This document shows, piece by piece, positions 44,631-52,658 of a stretch of DNA of 64,000 nucleotides. This DNA is from an uncultured Bacteroidales bacterium (lineage in GTDB: Bacteria; Bacteroidota; Bacteroidia; Bacteroidales; Paludibacteraceae). Position 1 is the stretch's first letter. The number at the start of each line of letters is the position of its first letter. The position numbers and the translations under genes are program-made. The notes beneath the pieces were generated by a model. That model did no database searches. It saw nothing but the letters and a program-made list of their open reading frames with translations, and was not told the DNA's origin. The stretch lies in the NCBI GenBank assembly GCA_900542355.1, contig UQNE01000009.1, positions 1-64,000 on the forward strand, read 5' to 3'.

Positions 44631-45383
44631 TCATAAGTTTTCAAGCCATTCGTACCCTTTCTCCTCCAGTTCCAGAGCCAACTCCTTTGTGCCGGTCTTG
44701 AAGATACGCCCATCGGCAAGCACATGTACAAAGTCGGGCACGATATAATCGAGCAAACGCTGATAGTGGGTGATGACTATCTGTGCATTCTCTTTCGTTT
44801 TCAGTTTATTGACCCCCTCTGCCACAATGCGCAGGGCATCTATATCCAAACCCGAGTCGGTCTCATCTAATATCGATAGGCACGGCTCCAGCATGGCCAT
44901 TTGGAAGATTTCGTTCTTTTTCTTCTCGCCTCCGGAGAACCCTTCGTTCACCGAGCGGTTGTTCAGTTTGTCCGGCATCTCCAATAGTCGGCGTTTCTCT
45001 CGCATGAGGTTCAGGAACTCTTTTGCACTGAGGGCAGGTTTTCCCTCATGTTTGCGTTTCTCGTTCACGGCCGTCCGCATAAAGTTCACCATACTCACTC
45101 CGGGTATCTCCACGGGATACTGAAAACTCAGGAACACCCCTTCACGTGCCCGCTCTTCCGGCGACATCGTCAGCAGGTTCTTGCCATTGAGCCACACCTC
45201 ACCGCTTGTAACCTCGTAGGCAGGATTGCCCGTCAGTACGGCACTCAGAGTAGATTTACCCGCACCATTCGGACCCATGATGGCATGTACTTCACCCGCC
45301 CGGATGGTGAGGTTGACGCCCTTCAGTATCTCTTTGCCTGCTATATTCGCATGCAAGTCTTTGATTTCTAATAATGCACTCAT
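44631..45383 (-). CDS. sufC: Fe-S assembly ATPase SufC
   Basis: 250 residues, ABC-type ATPase that drives the SufBCD scaffold. Walker A GPNGAGKS (37-44), signature FSGGEKKKNE, Walker B LSILDETDSGLD and the H-loop THY. ATG codons at 45383 and 45389 both fit. It has its own consensus promoter 33-39 nt upstream of the start, and sufB is not present upstream, so this is the first gene of a sufC-sufD transcript rather than part of a sufBCDS operon. Confidence 0.95.
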   Translation of the reverse strand: MSALLEIKDLHANIAGKEILKGVNLTIRAGEVHAIMGPNGAGKSTLSAVLTGNPAYEVTSGEVWLNGKNLLTMSPEERAREGVFLSFQYPVEIPGVSMVNFMRTAVNEKRKHEGKPALSAKEFLNLMREKRRLLEMPDKLNNRSVNEGFSGGEKKKNEIFQMAMLEPCLSILDETDSGLDIDALRIVAEGVNKLKTKENAQIVITHYQRLLDYIVPDFVHVLADGRIFKTGTKELALELEEKGYEWLENL

Positions 45384-45421
45384 ATTCATTTTTGCCTATA
45401 CAGCCTAATTTATTCACGCTG

Positions 45422-45453
45422 CAAAGTTACTGCTTTTTACCCAATTATGCAAG
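45422..45453 (-). promoter_or_regulatory. Promoter of sufCD
   Basis: Minus strand -7 TAACTTTG (45422-45429) and -33 CTTG (45450-45453), 20-bp spacing. Confidence 0.7.
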
Positions 45454-45499
45454 TAAACACACAATTTCTGCAAACTATCATTTTGACACTTCCCCCTCA

Positions 45500-45540
45500 A
45501 GCCGACTTTGTCGGGACCTTGTCGAGACCTAACCGAGTTC
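45500..45540. repeat. 11-bp-period TCGAGAC array (site 2)
   Basis: TCGGGACCTTG (45511) and TCGAGACCTAA (45522), with weaker units at 45500 and 45533 in exact 11-bp register. Upstream of the sufCD promoter, in the 262-nt gap before the next gene. Confidence 0.65.
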
Positions 45541-45651
45541 TAAAACAAATTTTAGCATTTGCAAAGTGTTAGTGAAAACATAGTAGTATTGAGCAAAATG
45601 ATACCAAATACCCGCTTTTGCTATCTGCTCGGCTTACAGGTAGCACCGCAC

Positions 45652-46455
45652 TTAGAATCGCATAGCCAAACCTACATCGCTTGGCGAGGCGAAGAAACTG
45701 ACTTGCAGTCGTGCATCTACATGGTCGTTGAAAATATCGATCGAGTGTTTGTACCGCCCAAGCGAACCACACAACAGACCTACCCCCACGCATGACACCA
45801 CCAATCCGCCGCCGGCAACGCCCAATCCTGCCCCTACGCTGGCGGGGATACAGCATAGACCAATCAACGCAATGCCACCGCCCACCGATGTGGCAACAAT
45901 GCCGCCCGTATAGAGCCGATGGGCACGCTGCCACGAGTCGTATGCCAGAGCATCGGTTTGCAGGACGCGCCCCACCTCTTTCTCCGAGATATAGTGGTCG
46001 TTGTAGATATATTCATTTTTGTCGCGGTAGATGCGCCCGGGCAATTTATCTCCGGATGAGGTTGTCGGGGCTGCTTTCGTTGTTTTGGCAGTATGAGCAG
46101 GCTCGGCGGTCGATGTGGTTGTGGCTGTCGAACGGGCGATAGGCGTTTCTGTCGAGCGGGCGACAGTCGATGCCGTGGCTGCCACGGTGTCGATGGTTGC
46201 GGGAGCGGAAGCCGCCGATATTTGCTCGATGGTGCCATCCCGATACACAATGGCGTACACTTGGCGGAGTGGGGTAGAGAAAGTAATCGTTTGCGGGCGG
46301 TCGGTGCGTGTGTAACGAATGGCTACATCGCTGATTTCCAAGATAGTACAAGGAATACGAGCACGATCCGTAGTGATGATTAGGTCGTACTCCTCGGCGG
46401 CTAGTGAGGCAATCGACAGCAGGCACAACAGCCCTAAAAAGAATGATTTTTTCAT
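45652..46455 (-). CDS. Exported protein with Gly-rich transmembrane region, unknown
   Basis: 267 residues. Signal peptide (MKKSFFLGLLCLLSIASLAA), a beta-rich domain (YDLIITTDRARIPCTILEI and following, about 22-80), a Thr/Ala-rich linker (about 85-135), and a C-terminal Gly-rich hydrophobic region (about 195-240: ATSVGGGIALIG, VGAGLGVAGGGLVVS) resembling a glycine zipper. A Bacteroidales exported protein family with this layout is known but has no function. ATG at 46455 chosen for the signal peptide. Divergent to the gene at 46616. Confidence 0.75.
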   Translation of the reverse strand: MKKSFFLGLLCLLSIASLAAEEYDLIITTDRARIPCTILEISDVAIRYTRTDRPQTITFSTPLRQVYAIVYRDGTIEQISAASAPATIDTVAATASTVARSTETPIARSTATTTSTAEPAHTAKTTKAAPTTSSGDKLPGRIYRDKNEYIYNDHYISEKEVGRVLQTDALAYDSWQRAHRLYTGGIVATSVGGGIALIGLCCIPASVGAGLGVAGGGLVVSCVGVGLLCGSLGRYKHSIDIFNDHVDARLQVSFFASPSDVGLAMRF

Positions 46456-46482
46456 AAGATAATTGTTTTGGGTTAGACACTG

Positions 46483-46514
46483 CAAAAGTACTGCTTATCC
46501 CAAACATAGCCAAC
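46483..46514 (-). promoter_or_regulatory. Promoter of the 45652 gene
   Basis: Minus strand -7 TACTTTTG (46483-46490) and a weak -33 (GTTG, 46511-46514), 20-bp spacing. Confidence 0.55.
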
Positions 46515-46575
46515 AATTATCTCGTTTATAAGGTTACCGAAAAACGCTGTTTATGGTTACCTTTTGCCTTTTTCT

Positions 46576-46607
46576 GTTGCGTATCTCGCTAATTTATAGT
46601 ACTTTTG
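46576..46607 (+). promoter_or_regulatory. Candidate promoter of the 46616 gene
   Basis: -7 TACTTTTG (46600-46607) with a TTG at 46576-46578. The start codon is 9 nt after the -7 box, implying a leaderless or nearly leaderless mRNA. Confidence 0.45.
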
Positions 46608-46615
46608 CCCTCGAT

Positions 46616-47407
46616 ATGAAAACCGACTCACCCACTATACAAGCGTGCTTAGTCATCACCTACGCTCAAGCCGTCAGCGGTATCAGCGAAGTGATGCTCA
46701 ATGACGATGTGCGGCAAACCAACCTGCAAGTGGCACATCGTATCCTCCAAATCATCGAAGAAGCAAGTCAAGACGGCACTATCGAGATTATCTTTGCCGA
46801 TGACATCCGCAAGTATATCGACCTTTTGCAGCAAGAGGGGTTCAGTCCGCTTGTCATCGATTCGGCTCTGCAAATCCGCCTGCCGTTGTACGAACTGATT
46901 TTAGAGTTGCCGCCGCTGGCAAAAGCCCTCTACTTGCTCTATGTGCGCCATCCCGAGGGCTTGTATCGCAAGCAAATAGCCGACTGCAAGGAAGAACTGG
47001 AAACACTCTATGCACAGACCTCCCAATGCACCGACAGTGCGAAAATCAAGCGCACCATCAACCTGCTCACCGACTTCTCCCGCAAAAACCTCGACAAGCA
47101 GATGTCGCTCATCAACCGCACTTTCCGCCGAGCCTTAGGCGACAAAGCCGTCCATTATCTTCCCTCTGGCGGCCGCAGCCAACTGCGCCAACTCGATTTC
47201 ACCCGCGTTTCCTTCCACCTCCCCGCCTCTCTGTCGGGTACGCTTTCCAATAACTTCTCTACTCCTATCTCAAGTCCCCTCTCCACCCAACTCTCCAACA
47301 CACTCTCCGCTCCCATGTTAGGTTCGATTCCCGTTTTTACATCAAGTTCACTCTCCGCCGATTGCAGCAGTACTGATAAACAGAAAGTATCTAAACATAA
47401 CAAATAA
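46616..47407 (+). CDS. Uncharacterised protein with Ser/Leu-rich tail
   Basis: 263 residues, no signal peptide. Residues 40-190 are helical and charged (LPPLAKALYLLYVRHPEGLYRKQI, SAKIKRTINLL, LINRTFRRALGDKA), resembling uncharacterised Bacteroidales proteins that may contain a winged-helix-like part (inference). From about 200 there is a low-complexity tail rich in Leu/Ser/Thr (LSGTLSNNFSTPISSPLS and on), probably disordered. The ATG at 46616 follows the -7 box; an upstream in-frame ATG at 46553 would precede it. A strong terminator follows. Confidence 0.65.
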   Translation: MKTDSPTIQACLVITYAQAVSGISEVMLNDDVRQTNLQVAHRILQIIEEASQDGTIEIIFADDIRKYIDLLQQEGFSPLVIDSALQIRLPLYELILELPPLAKALYLLYVRHPEGLYRKQIADCKEELETLYAQTSQCTDSAKIKRTINLLTDFSRKNLDKQMSLINRTFRRALGDKAVHYLPSGGRSQLRQLDFTRVSFHLPASLSGTLSNNFSTPISSPLSTQLSNTLSAPMLGSIPVFTSSSLSADCSSTDKQKVSKHNK

Positions 47408-47410
47408 AGA

Positions 47411-47440
47411 CTGCCCGACATTGTGTGTCGGGCAGCACTT
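47411..47440 (+). terminator. Terminator of the 46616 gene
   Basis: Perfect 10-bp stem CTGCCCGACA (47411-47420) / TGTCGGGCAG (47426-47435) with a 5-nt loop, 3 nt after the stop codon. The U-tract after it is short. Confidence 0.75.
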
Positions 47441-47478
47441 CTTCGTTCATTCTATTGGGACGACAATAGATCGTTCAA

Positions 47479-47961
47479 TCATTCTTTTCCGTCAGTTACT
47501 ACAGAGAATAGTTTATCCCAATAATAACTACTAGTAGATGAGTTCCAATGGCAGCAGGCATATATGGCAATATACATTTGTTTGGCAGTACCTACCTCGT
47601 ATATGTCTGTTTTGCATTGACTTTTAGAACCCTCGTATTCACCATGATATGTCAGTTGGATAAATCCATTGTATGGAACCAAATAATCACCAACATAACC
47701 ACTGATACCAACTTTTACTCCCTTGTCATTGTAAATGCAGATACTATCAAGAACAACTTTGTTATCACTACGATAATAGATCTCACCACTATAGACAAAC
47801 CGCGTCGGAAAATACACGGTTACCGTAGTGCTTTTTTCGGGATCAATTTTGCCATTTATACCTGAAATATCTTTATCTGCACCGGGTACGGGAGTGTTCT
47901 GATTACAACCTGCGAATGCAATCATCATGGCACTCATAGCCAATAAAACTAACTTTTTCAT
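47479..47961 (-). CDS. Small putative lipoprotein
   Basis: 160 residues. Lipoprotein signal with lipobox AFAGC (Cys about 19), then a beta-rich body (TVTVYFPTRFVYSGEIYYR, KVGISGYVGDYLVPYNG, CHWNSSTSSYYWDKLF). No family recognised. It starts 12 nt after the stop of the 91-residue gene, so the two form an operon behind the structured leader RNA. ATG at 47961 chosen. Confidence 0.72.
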   Translation of the reverse strand: MKKLVLLAMSAMMIAFAGCNQNTPVPGADKDISGINGKIDPEKSTTVTVYFPTRFVYSGEIYYRSDNKVVLDSICIYNDKGVKVGISGYVGDYLVPYNGFIQLTYHGEYEGSKSQCKTDIYEVGTAKQMYIAIYACCHWNSSTSSYYWDKLFSVVTDGKE

Positions 47962-47973
47962 AATCAGCATTGT

Positions 47974-48249
47974 TTAATCTATAAAATGGATGTTTTCAGG
48001 ATTCACACGATAGATTTTACCATTGGCAGTATCTTCAACAATACCGCAGGAAATCATATTCCCATCAGTAGTTTGAGGTTGCAACTCAAAACCCCAAGTG
48101 TGGAATCGTCCAATCCGCTCTCGTGTGGTTTCCTCTCTTTCTTGGTTGTTGGCATAGTCAAACATACCCGGTTGAGCATGCCCCAATAGGTTGTGTCCCT
48201 CTAAGGTAAATGTACAAGGGCGCAAGTCTTCTTTTTTAATTGTACACAT
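47974..48249 (-). CDS. 91-residue protein of unknown function
   Basis: Hydrophilic, no signal peptide or transmembrane helix, with two Cys in the N-terminal part and one later. No recognised domain. Its start codon is 6 nt after a U-rich tract that ends a terminator-like hairpin, and it is followed closely by a lipoprotein gene. Expression is therefore probably controlled at the leader RNA. ORF reality is supported by operon context, not by homology. Confidence 0.6.
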   Translation of the reverse strand: MCTIKKEDLRPCTFTLEGHNLLGHAQPGMFDYANNQEREETTRERIGRFHTWGFELQPQTTDGNMISCGIVEDTANGKIYRVNPENIHFID

Positions 48250-48254
48250 AAATC

Positions 48255-48578
48255 AAAAAAAATTATTCCCCATTCTCCCAATGAAGAGTTTATACACAAA
48301 ATAAGCGTGGGAGATTGTATTTTCACTTGAGGTATCGCCAAACACCTATCAACTACCCACGCACAACTCATATCTCCACTAATGGAGATACAAGTCATAC
48401 GGGCGTCCGAGTTGTTCCTTCGAAGAATTAGAAAATTGGCGATTTTCAAGTGAAGGATCTATACAAACGTTTCTTATATGTCATCGACATTTATCTTATC
48501 CTATCTTATCGTGTAGGACAAATATCTGCAATCTGCTCAGCGCAATGATGTAACCACACCACGCAAAACTCTCTTGCG
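48255..48578 (-). ncRNA. Structured leader RNA / small RNA
   Basis: RNA of about 320 nt between a consensus promoter and a terminator-like hairpin. Stem A: 9 bp (48454-48446 with 48330-48322) plus 8 bp (48443-48436 with 48341-48334). Inside it: 7-bp stem ACAACTC/GAGTTGT (48415-48409, 48369-48363) and a perfect 8-bp hairpin TATCTCCA-TTAG-TGGAGATA (48390-48371). GCGTGGG (48362-48356) can pair with CCCACGC (48311-48305), which crosses stem A as a pseudoknot or alternative fold. A final hairpin (48287-48267) is followed by eight U, right before the 48249 ATG. No known family recognised. Confidence 0.5.
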
Positions 48579-48581
48579 CTG

Positions 48582-48612
48582 CAAAGATACAACAATTAAT
48601 TGTCTATGCAAA
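48582..48612 (-). promoter_or_regulatory. Promoter of the structured RNA and 48249 operon
   Basis: Minus strand -7 TATCTTTG (48582-48589) and -33 TTTG (48609-48612), 19-bp spacing, an exact consensus match. Confidence 0.72.
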
Positions 48613-48636
48613 TGTTTTTCAAGAAAAATTATAGTA

Positions 48637-48644
48637 TATCTTTG
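48637..48644 (+). promoter_or_regulatory. Candidate -7 box of the decayed lipoprotein gene
   Basis: TATCTTTG on the plus strand, back-to-back with the minus-strand promoter at 48582. The -33 position has only TTTC. An ATG follows 33 nt after the box. Confidence 0.45.
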
Positions 48645-48677
48645 TGTCTTATAAAACTATCTTATAAAACTACACTA

Positions 48678-48908
48678 ATGAAGAAAGTGTGATAGCAAGT
48701 GTTATGCTTTTCGTGCTGCATAGTCAATGACTGTTCACCTATAGATACAAAAAGTGCCGTACAGCAACTTGTCGAGAAAACTCCTAAAGATAGGATTTGG
48801 AGTGTACCTTTCCTTTGTAATCCGACCACCTCCACCGCTCTCCAAACTAATTTGGGTCATCGCAGGCGAGTATCGGCACGCCATCGGTCATGCATTTACT
48901 CCGGTTAG
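48678..48908 (+). pseudogene. Decayed small lipoprotein gene (candidate)
   Basis: ATG plus MKKV after a promoter-like box, then two stops in frame. A neighbouring frame gives a hydrophobic signal core (IASVMLFVLHS), and the original frame resumes as DCSPIDTKSAVQQLVEKTPK and continues to 48908. This reads as a lipoprotein with at least two frameshifts in the signal region. It could also be chance. Confidence 0.35.
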
Positions 48909-48949
48909 ATTTTTTTGTTGAGTTTTCCGGTCTCTGTGCTGTACGGCAC

Positions 48950-49077
48950 CTATGTTATTTCGTGTTGGGCACTTCGTGTTGGTAAGTGCTTCGCACTGTT
49001 AGGCACTTTGTGTTAGTAACGCTTCGCGTGTTAGTTACTTGCGTGTTACTTACTTCGTGTTGGTTAGTTGGTTAGTT
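48950..49077. repeat. Degenerate CGTGTTGG/GTGTTAG array
   Basis: About eight loose copies of CTTCGTGTTGG or CTTTGTGTTAG-like units at roughly 14-18-bp spacing, ending at the 3' end of the FadL-like gene. Unit spacing is irregular and there are no distinct spacers, so it is not a CRISPR array. With the RNA and pseudogene it fills 48250-49071. Confidence 0.6.
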
Positions 49078-50502
49078 GCGTGTATGCCAACCTATAGTCA
49101 GTACCACTCGGTGGGTTTGCGAGCGCATATCATAAGGCGAGACCTCTTGGTGAGCATATAGGTTGGTGTTGTGCATACCAAATTGGTAGGCTGCTTGTGC
49201 CATAAAGATACGCCCTCTGTAACCTATTCCCACACTGATATATTGCGTATTGCGAATGTTCTGAAAATAAGTATCGGTACGGACATCATTATTACTTAGT
49301 ACTACAATATCCGTGCCATCCCTAAACTGCGACTCATAGATATAGCCTGCATTGATAAACAGATTGCTAACAGGTACAATCTCTATTCCTGCACGGAGTG
49401 TATGCACATCATTCATTGTCGTGTAGTGTGCATAATCGTATTGTAAGGAGAGCAATCCGTATTGTTTCATCTGAAAGGCGAGGCTCACACTGCTTCGCAT
49501 GGGCAGGCGGAATTTCGATACCGATGCAGAGTTGGCAGGTGAACTGCTTTCGCGCAGTGAGTCGGTGGTGGCACTCAGTGTACCATAGTTACCAATGGTG
49601 AGTGTGCTTGCACTAGGTGTCTGCACTGATGCTCCCAGCCGCAAGCACTCCACGGGGCGATAGATGATACCAAACGAACCATTCACCCCTATGCCCGACA
49701 TAGTCAGGCTTGTCTGATTGAGCAAATCTCTCCCCTCGCTAAACTTCTCATAATACTCTGCCGTTTGGCTGTAAGAGTAGGAAAGCAAGCGAATACCTGC
49801 ACCCAAATACAGGCGGTTTGAGATATTCATTCCCCAATCAAAACCATATTGGTTGATGTATCCATACTCCCTGATACTGAGCGAGTTATCTACAGTTTCT
49901 CCCTCGTGTAAAATAGTGCTCCATTGGTCAGAACCAGCGGCTATGGGGTTAATGAGATAGGTGTCGTAGGCTTGGCAACTGAGCCAACCGATGTCGGGGT
50001 TGTTCCAACGGTTGGCAGGCTGCAAATCGGTTTCTTTCAGTCCGTTGGTATTACTACAAATAATATCTGCCAGCGATTTGTCTAATCCTTTGGCCGAGGC
50101 GGAGAACGAGCGGTTGTAGGTGTGCAGGCGTGAATAGGAGAACATGATATTGTTGAATATCAGTCCCCAATCCTTATATGGGTCGCCGAACGAGAACACC
50201 CACGAGGCTTGTGAGAGGGTGGGGGTGTTGGTCTTTTTCCAATCTGCTCCTGCTTGGCGGGTCATATCGTATCGATTGTCAAACGAGAGCATTACCTCCA
50301 TACGGCGATAGAGTCCTAATCCTGCGGGGTTATCTTTTACAGCCGAGGGGTCTCCACCTATAGCCGTCATTGCACCGCCCATACCTACATAGCGGGCAGT
50401 ACCGATAGGCTCCTGCTCACTTAGGCGTTGTGTATCTTGGGCTGCAAGAGAGGTGGCTCCTGCGGCTAAGATAACAACTAATATACGGCGTAATGACTTC
50501 AT
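49072..50502 (-). CDS. FadL/OmpP1-like outer-membrane transport protein
   Basis: 476 residues. Signal peptide (MKSLRRILVVILAAGATSLA), then the FadL/TodX-type N-terminal motif (ARYVGMGGAMTAIGGDPSAVKDNPAGLG: the GGA...D.SA...NPAGL pattern), then a barrel with terminal strands ending VVLTIGWHTRN. Such proteins transport hydrophobic compounds; in Bacteroidota related proteins also include PorV-type shuttle proteins. ATG at 50502 was chosen over an upstream TTG. It lies 80 nt after a small exported-protein gene, likely co-transcribed. Confidence 0.85.
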   Translation of the reverse strand: MKSLRRILVVILAAGATSLAAQDTQRLSEQEPIGTARYVGMGGAMTAIGGDPSAVKDNPAGLGLYRRMEVMLSFDNRYDMTRQAGADWKKTNTPTLSQASWVFSFGDPYKDWGLIFNNIMFSYSRLHTYNRSFSASAKGLDKSLADIICSNTNGLKETDLQPANRWNNPDIGWLSCQAYDTYLINPIAAGSDQWSTILHEGETVDNSLSIREYGYINQYGFDWGMNISNRLYLGAGIRLLSYSYSQTAEYYEKFSEGRDLLNQTSLTMSGIGVNGSFGIIYRPVECLRLGASVQTPSASTLTIGNYGTLSATTDSLRESSSPANSASVSKFRLPMRSSVSLAFQMKQYGLLSLQYDYAHYTTMNDVHTLRAGIEIVPVSNLFINAGYIYESQFRDGTDIVVLSNNDVRTDTYFQNIRNTQYISVGIGYRGRIFMAQAAYQFGMHNTNLYAHQEVSPYDMRSQTHRVVLTIGWHTRN

Positions 50503-50515
50503 CAGATTAGTATTC

Positions 50516-50599
50516 AATTAGTTTTGTTTCTCTCCAAATTAGTTTGTTTTGATGAGATAAAATTAGTTTTGTCTCCTCCGAATTAGTTTCGTTTGATGA
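50516..50599. repeat. Tandem AATTAGTTT(T)GTTT repeat, about 21-bp period
   Basis: Four copies start near 50516, 50537, 50561 and 50581. The last one overlaps the 3' end and stop codon of the 95-residue gene, so the array looks like amplification of a gene end. Confidence 0.65.
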
Positions 50600-50870
50600 C
50601 GGCTTTCACCACTGTCTTGTCTGCCCTCGTTACAGAGTCTTCTACGAAAGTGATTTCCGGCTCTTGCCAATCATTCGTTTGGTGGGTAATACCATTCCAA
50701 TCGTCTGTTTCGTCTGACGATGTCCCTGCCTTGTCCGTGGTATGGATAGGTTCCCTTGTCGAGCCTGTCCAATAGTAGGCATCATCCACATAATAGTCGT
50801 CAGCGCGAGCCGATAGTGCCACGTCTGCTACCACCATGGTGATGAACAATATGTACCAACCTTTTTTCAC
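50583..50870 (-). CDS. Small exported protein upstream of the FadL-like porin
   Basis: 95 residues. Signal peptide (MKKGWYILFITMVVADVALSARA), then an acidic, tyrosine- and Trp/Asp-rich segment (DDYYVDDAYYWTGS; DDWNGITHQTNDW) and a C-terminal Lys/Arg-rich end (KTVVKAVIKRN). No domain recognised. Its position directly before a FadL-like barrel suggests a periplasmic partner. Confidence 0.65.
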   Translation of the reverse strand: MKKGWYILFITMVVADVALSARADDYYVDDAYYWTGSTREPIHTTDKAGTSSDETDDWNGITHQTNDWQEPEITFVEDSVTRADKTVVKAVIKRN

Positions 50871-50900
50871 AATGCTCTATTATTCCTTACATCCAAAATG

Positions 50901-50964
50901 AGTTGTTCAGACTATTCCCATTAGTCATCCAAACTATTTCTATACTTAGTTGTTCAGACTATTT
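50901..50964. repeat. Direct repeat AGTTGTTCAGACTATT
   Basis: Two copies (50901-50916 and 50948-50963, 47-bp period) between the small exported-protein gene and the trpS stop. Confidence 0.6.
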
Positions 50965-50980
50965 CTTGCAGGTGATTATC

Positions 50981-51970
50981 TTATATTCTGCGGAAACCGA
51001 TTATTTGGCGAACCTCCTCAATGGTCTTTTCTGCACGCTCCGAGGCACGCTCTGCTCCCACCTTGAGCACCTTAGCCAAGTACTCATCATCATTCTGATA
51101 GGCTACAATCTTCTCTCGGATAGGAGCACAGAAAGCGTTGATGTCTTGTGCCAACTGCTTCTTCATATCTCCGTAGCGAATAGCCATATTGTTGTATTGG
51201 TCGTTGAAGTAGTCGTAGGTCTGCTTGTCGGAAACCAGTTCCATTAGGGTGAAGAGGTTTTGGATGACCTCGGGTTTCTCTTGGTTGAGCATAGTAGGAC
51301 CACCATCGGTAACGGCTTTCATTACTTTCTTTTTGATGGCCTCCTCATCATCGCAGAGGTAGATGGCATTGCCTTCCGATTTACCCATCTTGCCACTGCC
51401 GTCTAATCCGGGTACTTTGACTGCCTTTTGGTTAAAGTGGAACGACTCCGGCTCTTTGAAATACTCCACATTATATATACGGTTGAAACGGCGTGCAAAG
51501 AGGCGTGCCATCTCCATATTCTGCTCTTGGTCTTTGCCCACGGGCACTTTGTCAGCCTTGTGCATGAGTATGTCTGCTGCCATTAGGGTAGGGTAGGTAA
51601 GCAAACCGGCATTCACATTATCCGGCTGTTTGCGCACTTTCTCTTTGAAACTGGTTACGCGCTCCAACTCGCCCAAATAGGCATTCATATTCAGGTATAG
51701 ATAGAGTTCCAATACCTGCTTGACATCACTCTGAGCATATAGCGGTGCTTTCTCCGGGTCGATACCGCATGCCAAATACTCCGAGAGAATAGTCTTGACC
51801 GAGTTGCGAATGTTCTCGGGATGAGGGTGAGTAGTGAGCGAGTGCCAATCCGCAATAAAGAACATACAATCATACTCATTCTGCATTTGTACGAAACTCT
51901 TTACTGCACCGAAATAATTGCCTAAGTGCAGGTTCCCGGTAGGACGGATGCCACTAATCACTATCTCCAT
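50981..51970 (-). CDS. trpS: Tryptophan--tRNA ligase
   Basis: 329 residues, class I aminoacyl-tRNA synthetase. The HIGH motif is TGNLHLGN (11-18) and the KMSKS motif is GKMGKSEGN (near 195). The length and the LDGSGKMGKS context match bacterial TrpS. Monocistronic-looking: the Lrp gene upstream is 141 nt away across a hairpin. Confidence 0.96.
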   Translation of the reverse strand: MEIVISGIRPTGNLHLGNYFGAVKSFVQMQNEYDCMFFIADWHSLTTHPHPENIRNSVKTILSEYLACGIDPEKAPLYAQSDVKQVLELYLYLNMNAYLGELERVTSFKEKVRKQPDNVNAGLLTYPTLMAADILMHKADKVPVGKDQEQNMEMARLFARRFNRIYNVEYFKEPESFHFNQKAVKVPGLDGSGKMGKSEGNAIYLCDDEEAIKKKVMKAVTDGGPTMLNQEKPEVIQNLFTLMELVSDKQTYDYFNDQYNNMAIRYGDMKKQLAQDINAFCAPIREKIVAYQNDDEYLAKVLKVGAERASERAEKTIEEVRQIIGFRRI

Positions 51971-52010
51971 AGTAGTTTATAAATTAAAAAGTTGTATTGA
52001 ATAGAAGATA

Positions 52011-52029
52011 TGCCACACAGTATGTGGCA
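52011..52029 (-). terminator. Possible terminator of the Lrp gene
   Basis: Stem TGCCACA (52011-52017) / TGTGGCA (52023-52029) with a 5-nt loop. No clear U-tract. Confidence 0.4.
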
Positions 52030-52111
52030 CACCTTGTATATATAATTATTGTAGGTTCTGCTTCTGCTTGCAGCCAAAGTGCTGACTGTCAGACAGTTGC
52101 CTTAGCCCAAA

Positions 52112-52585
52112 TTATTTGTCCTCAGCCGGCACTTCAATAGGCAATGTGCGGTTGATTTTCTGGTCGAGCGAAGTAAGTGTCTCGGTGTTTGCTACGCCGG
52201 GTATCTCTTGTATCTTCGAGTTGAGCAACTCCATCAGGTGTTGGTCATCCTTTGCATAGAGTTTGATAAGCATCGAGTAGGCACCCAAAGTAAATTGCGA
52301 TTCTACAATCTCAGGGATTTTGTCCAATTCTGCACTTACCGACTTATACATCGAGGCCTTGGTGAGCATTATGCCTACATACACGCAGAGTTGATAACCC
52401 AACATCTTGGGATTAATTTGATAACCCGAGCCTACAATCACCCCATTATCAAACATCTTCTGCACGCGTTGATGTATAGCGGCACGACTTACCCCACATG
52501 TATCTGCCACATCCTTGAAAGGTATACGCGCATTCTTCGTGATAATACGCAGAATCTTACGGTCTAAATCATCTATTTTTTCCAT
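52112..52585 (-). CDS. Lrp/AsnC-family transcriptional regulator
   Basis: 157 residues. N-terminal winged HTH (DLDRKILRIITKNARIPF, then CGVSRAAIHQRVQKM recognition helix) and a C-terminal RAM/effector-binding domain (TLGAYSMLIKLYAKDDQHLMELL, IPGVANTETLTSL). These proteins form octamers and control amino-acid metabolism in response to leucine or another amino acid. Its promoter interleaves with that of the O-methyltransferase gene, so autoregulation may also control that gene. Confidence 0.94.
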   Translation of the reverse strand: MEKIDDLDRKILRIITKNARIPFKDVADTCGVSRAAIHQRVQKMFDNGVIVGSGYQINPKMLGYQLCVYVGIMLTKASMYKSVSAELDKIPEIVESQFTLGAYSMLIKLYAKDDQHLMELLNSKIQEIPGVANTETLTSLDQKINRTLPIEVPAEDK

Positions 52586-52658
52586 AATTGTTTTGTTGTT
52601 TTGACTATTTAAGTTGCAAAAATCATACCGACAGTAACAAAAACGCCGATTTACAGTG

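Noticed and set aside
48950..49077. CRISPR-like array
   Set aside because: The repeat units are degenerate and irregularly spaced, there are no unique spacers of constant length, and no cas genes are present.
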